Origin: Bacteroidota bacterium
Lineage (GTDB): Bacteria; Bacteroidota; Bacteroidia; Chitinophagales; UBA10324
DNA: 8,056 nucleotides
Reading direction: 5' to 3'
NCBI GenBank assembly: GCA_003455275.1
Contig: DMRR01000067.1
Location: forward strand, 1-8,056
Shown: piece after piece, positions 5,362 to 8,056 of the stretch
Numbering within the stretch: position 1 is the first letter of the stretch
How the letters are laid out: every line of letters starts with the position of its first letter
The notes under the pieces: generated by a model
Database searches by the model: none
Told to the model about the DNA's origin: nothing
Seen by the model: only the letters and a program-made list of their open reading frames with translations
Made by a program: the position numbers and the translations under genes

Positions 5362-7773
5362 TTATTGAATTCTTGTTAAGAGTACATACAATGTTGCGAT
5401 GCCAGTTAAGCTAACTGTGAAAGTGGTTATTGCTTTATTCCAGTCAACGGGTTCGTGTTCTTTGTTGTTTCTCATTTCTCTTGGCGGAACTCCGGTTACA
5501 ACAATCGTGGATCCGTTTTTCACTTTTGGATAACAATTAAAAACAATAAACTTATGACAGCCTTTTACATTCATTCCCGGGTTAATTACATAGGTGCGTG
5601 AGCGCTTGGCTAGCTTGTCAAAACCAAGTCCATATTTTTTAATATAAAACTTTGCTCCTCTGCACTTAGAATACGGAACATTAATTTGTTTGAGTGAATC
5701 AATATTCGGATAACGAATCAATCCGGTAATTGCAACCGAATTATTCATTCTCGGAACTACAATTTCATCTCCTGCTTTTAAAATGTAGTCATATTTCCCG
5801 CCGGGTTTTTTCATCGCTCTGTCTAAATGAGAAAGAGAAATTCCTTCACCGTTTTGCTTTCTTAGAATGTATGCATCCTGAATGTAGGCTGAATTGGTTA
5901 AACCCCCTGCCCTGTTAAGTAAGGCAGTCCATGTTTCGAGCTTATTCAGCATAACATAATTTCCGGGATATAACACATCACCTATTACAGTAACAACATT
6001 TTGGCGGTCATAATCTGAGGATGTCCGTACTGTGATTACATCATTTGGCTGAAGAATAAATCCTGCAGATGCATCGTCTATATTCAAATCTTTCTGTATT
6101 GAAATTGATTTTACAATTACAGGAATTGCATTGATGGTTTCTCCGCTTTGCACTTCCATCACTCTTGAAATTTCAATTCTATTATCAGCCGCTGTAGGTT
6201 TTAATCCACCGGAAAGATAGAGTGCATCCTTCAGGTTCATTCCCGATCCAAATGTGTACTGACCGGGGTTACGGACTTCTCCATTAATCGAAAATGTAAG
6301 GTCATCTTTAAAAATTGATTTGCTGAAAAATGTGATTATGTCGTCGCTTTTCAGAAGAAGATTATCATTCGATGATTTACTTTGAAGAATAGCTGCGGGA
6401 GAAAATGGCAAGTATTGTTTAGACAAATCATCATTCGTTCTGATAATGTATCCGCGATCAAGCAATGCATCGGGACGCAGCGGGTTTCCGTTTATTAAAT
6501 CAGAAATGCGCTGACCCTGAGTGAAACTGAAAACTCCCGGAGAAGTAACGGGGCCAATAATTTTTACCTGATTAATGACCGTTTCCGGAATTGGATTAAT
6601 TGTAATCACATCGCCGTTCATCAACTGGAAATCTGATTTTGTTTTCAGCAAACTGTCAAGATTTATATTGATAAGTTTGGTTTGAATTCCTTCATATCGC
6701 TGAATGGTTACTTTGTTTAAAAAAGCTTTTGGTGTCAATCCTCCGGCATAATGAAGAAGCGAGTTCAGGTTCTCGCCGTCTAAAAGTTCAAATGAATTTG
6801 ATCGAAGAACTTCTCCGCTAATGTTTACTACTTTTCCTATTGGTGGAATAAATATGTAATCATTATCCTGAAGATAGAAATCTTGTTTTGAATCCGGGTC
6901 AAGAAGAAATTGATAGACATCGAGAGTTTTAACTGTTTGTCCGCCACGCTTAACATAAATTTTTCTGAGTGAACCAATATTGGTTGGTCCTGATGCTGCA
7001 ATCAAAGCATTGAAAACTGTATTAATCGCAGGCATATTATAACTGCCCGGGTCAAAAACTTCTCCTACAATATTGACCACTATATTTCTGCTGTAAACAA
7101 TAGTTACATCTAATTCAGAATTGGTAATATCAAACACAGATGAAAACCGGCTCTTGATCAGTTTTTTTGCATCCGCATAAGTCAGTCCTTTCAAAAATAT
7201 TTTTCCGGTTTGAGTTGGAAGAATAGCTCCGGATTCATCAATCGTATAACTATTGCTGAAACTGCTGTAGCCCCAAACATTAATTGTTACCTTATCTCCT
7301 ACACCAAGAATATAATTGTCAGGAGCCTGCATATCAGTTGACTTATTGAACAATTGAAGTTGTTTATCTCTAAAAATTTGTTGTCCAAAAATTGTCGGCT
7401 TTGGAAGTGAAGGCTCATCCTTATTACCCTGTGGTGAATTCAAAGGATTATTAATTGAATTTGCCGGCAGCGACTGAATTACAGTTACATTTTGAGGATT
7501 AGCTGGAACATTGGCTTGAATGGTAGATGTACCACTTGACAAACCTCCTTGCAATTGAGGTAAATATTGATTGGCAAGATTCTGAGCATCTGATGGGCTT
7601 ATTCCCATCATTTGAAGTTTTGCTGCATTCTGCTGTATCAAATTTTGAATTGCAGCCTGATTAGGCAAATTTGATGAAAGCAATGAATTTTTAGTAGTGT
7701 CCTGAGCAAGTGCTTTGCTCAGAATTATAACTGCCAAAGCCGCTGAAAGGCAAAGGCATCTGAATATTTTCAT
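5362..7773 (-). CDS. Wza-like polysaccharide export protein with multiple SLBB domains
   Basis: This is a predicted periplasmic/outer-membrane exporter of capsule or exopolysaccharide, 803 residues from the ATG at 7773. Residues 1-24 are a signal peptide (MKIFRCLCLSAALAV... ending KALA|Q). About 25-127 is a Gln/Asn/Ser-rich linker. The Poly_export domain spans about 150-230 (NYILGVGDKVTINVWG at 153-168). Then follow SLBB-type modules with the repeated 'GE-V-PG' turn at Gly237, 320, 407, 498, 598 and a degenerate sixth at 684. A hydrophobic helix at about 780-801 ends the protein. E. coli Wza is a lipoprotein of about 380 residues; this one lacks a lipobox and is twice as long, as in many Bacteroidota homologues. 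The mature protein has only three Cys (704, 739, 747), all in the last module. The frame extends 26 codons further to 7851, but the signal peptide and the promoter inside that extension argue for 7773. It heads an operon with the Wzz-type gene 3 nt downstream. Confidence 0.92.
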   Translation of the reverse strand: MKIFRCLCLSAALAVIILSKALAQDTTKNSLLSSNLPNQAAIQNLIQQNAAKLQMMGISPSDAQNLANQYLPQLQGGLSSGTSTIQANVPANPQNVTVIQSLPANSINNPLNSPQGNKDEPSLPKPTIFGQQIFRDKQLQLFNKSTDMQAPDNYILGVGDKVTINVWGYSSFSNSYTIDESGAILPTQTGKIFLKGLTYADAKKLIKSRFSSVFDITNSELDVTIVYSRNIVVNIVGEVFDPGSYNMPAINTVFNALIAASGPTNIGSLRKIYVKRGGQTVKTLDVYQFLLDPDSKQDFYLQDNDYIFIPPIGKVVNISGEVLRSNSFELLDGENLNSLLHYAGGLTPKAFLNKVTIQRYEGIQTKLININLDSLLKTKSDFQLMNGDVITINPIPETVINQVKIIGPVTSPGVFSFTQGQRISDLINGNPLRPDALLDRGYIIRTNDDLSKQYLPFSPAAILQSKSSNDNLLLKSDDIITFFSKSIFKDDLTFSINGEVRNPGQYTFGSGMNLKDALYLSGGLKPTAADNRIEISRVMEVQSGETINAIPVIVKSISIQKDLNIDDASAGFILQPNDVITVRTSSDYDRQNVVTVIGDVLYPGNYVMLNKLETWTALLNRAGGLTNSAYIQDAYILRKQNGEGISLSHLDRAMKKPGGKYDYILKAGDEIVVPRMNNSVAITGLIRYPNIDSLKQINVPYSKCRGAKFYIKKYGLGFDKLAKRSRTYVINPGMNVKGCHKFIVFNCYPKVKNGSTIVVTGVPPREMRNNKEHEPVDWNKAITTFTVSLTGIATLYVLLTRIQ

Positions 7774-7892
7774 GGGGTTTAAAAAAAGATTGGCAAAAGT
7801 AAAATTGTGCTTCTCAAAAACTAATTTCTTTTCAATAATATGAATGATCATACAAGCAACTTAAAACCAAGATTATCGTTAATTTGCATCTA
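7774..7892. other. Divergent intergenic region between the export operon and the right-edge gene
   Basis: This AT-rich gap of 119 bp must hold promoters for both directions. The minus-strand promoter is recognisable at 7794-7824. On the plus strand, TTAATTTG at 7879-7886 is one base from the -7 consensus but lies only 6 bp before the ATG and has no -33 partner, so the plus promoter is not assigned. An 8-bp palindrome ATGATCAT lies at 7844-7851; a regulator site is possible but unsupported. Confidence 0.45.
7794..7824 (-). promoter_or_regulatory. Bacteroidota-type promoter of the polysaccharide-export operon
   Basis: Read on the minus strand, TACTTTTG (7801 to 7794) matches the Bacteroidota -7 consensus TAnnTTTG at every fixed position. 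TTAG (7824 to 7821) matches the -33 box TTTG at three of four bases, with a 19-nt spacer within the usual range. Transcription would begin near 7787, leaving a leader of roughly 14 nt before the ATG at 7773. This placement also rules against the upstream in-frame start at 7851. The match is by eye; the start site has not been measured. Confidence 0.6.
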
Positions 7893-8056
7893 ATGAGAAG
7901 GAAGAGATTAATATCTTTTTTAAGCCTTGTTTCCTTGTTGCTGATTGTAGGTTTGTTTTTAGGGGCAAGCAAAGTAAGTAAAGTAAATACTGCTCTTAAG
8001 TACAGATACTACAATATCAGATCTCCATATGATAATAAATCATACCCTGTCCGGCT
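7893..8056 (+). CDS. 5' end of an unidentified exported or membrane-anchored protein, cut by the window edge
   Basis: An open frame begins at the ATG at 7893 and runs off the right edge after 54 complete codons. The N-terminus is strongly basic (MRRKR), followed by a hydrophobic stretch at about 6-25 (LISFLSLVSLLLIVGLFLGA), which would serve as a signal peptide or a membrane anchor. The rest seen is polar and Tyr-rich (ALKYRYYNIRSPYDNKSYP, 34-52). There is no AXA|Q-type cleavage site as clear as in the neighbouring genes, which slightly favours an anchor. No family is recognised from this short piece. It is transcribed divergently from the polysaccharide-export operon, with 119 bp between the start codons, so a role in the same envelope process is possible but is only inference. 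Confidence 0.6.
   Translation, partial: MRRKRLISFLSLVSLLLIVGLFLGASKVSKVNTALKYRYYNIRSPYDNKSYPVR

Noticed and set aside
4292..5918. Plus-strand open frames (4292-4474, 5730-5918) opposite the export operon
   Set aside because: They are complements of the Wzz-type and Wza-like coding sequences, short and without family motifs.
7774..7851. 26-residue N-terminal extension of the Wza-like protein
   Set aside because: It would bury the signal peptide inside the protein, and a good promoter lies inside the extension.
7879..7886. TTAATTTG as the -7 box for the right-edge gene
   Set aside because: One mismatch to TAnnTTTG, only 6 bp from the ATG, and no TTTG-like box about 19 nt upstream.

Overview
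The window looks like chromosomal DNA from a member of the Bacteroidota. It is AT-rich. Signal peptides end in '...A|Q', a pattern common in that phylum. A Bacteroidota-type promoter (-7 box TACTTTTG with a near-consensus -33 box) lies upstream of one operon. The protein families present (WaaA with its small barrel partner, a very long SLBB export protein, a stand-alone Wzz protein) also fit environmental Bacteroidota. Genus cannot be read from the sequence.

Layout. 1-1329 (+): 3' part of gatA, the amidase subunit of the tRNA-dependent amidotransferase, cut by the left edge. 1335-2105 (-): truA, tRNA pseudouridine synthase, convergent with gatA with only 5 bp between the stop codons. 2170-4194 (+): a two-gene unit divergent from truA, made of a predicted outer-membrane beta-barrel protein of unknown function and waaA (Kdo transferase of lipid A assembly), 21 bp apart. 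4234-7773 (-): a two-gene polysaccharide-export operon convergent with waaA. Its first gene (5362-7773) encodes a Wza-like protein with six SLBB-type modules, and its second (4234-5358) a Wzz-type inner-membrane co-polymerase. 7893-8056 (+): the 5' end of a divergent gene with an N-terminal hydrophobic segment, cut by the right edge and not identified.

How the genes relate. gatA and truA are tRNA-related housekeeping genes. The remaining genes concern the cell envelope: WaaA adds Kdo to the lipid A precursor at the inner membrane, and the Wza/Wzz pair would span the periplasm and export a capsule, exopolysaccharide or O-antigen-like polymer. No glycosyltransferase, flippase, polymerase or tyrosine kinase gene is visible, so the pair either begins a locus that continues outside the window or works with genes elsewhere.

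No CRISPR array, insertion sequence, tRNA, rRNA or phage gene was seen. All intergenic gaps are under 130 bp. I see no clearly new system. The most rewarding leads are the uncharacterised barrel coupled to waaA, the six-module exporter with cysteines confined to its end, and the unidentified divergent gene at the right edge.
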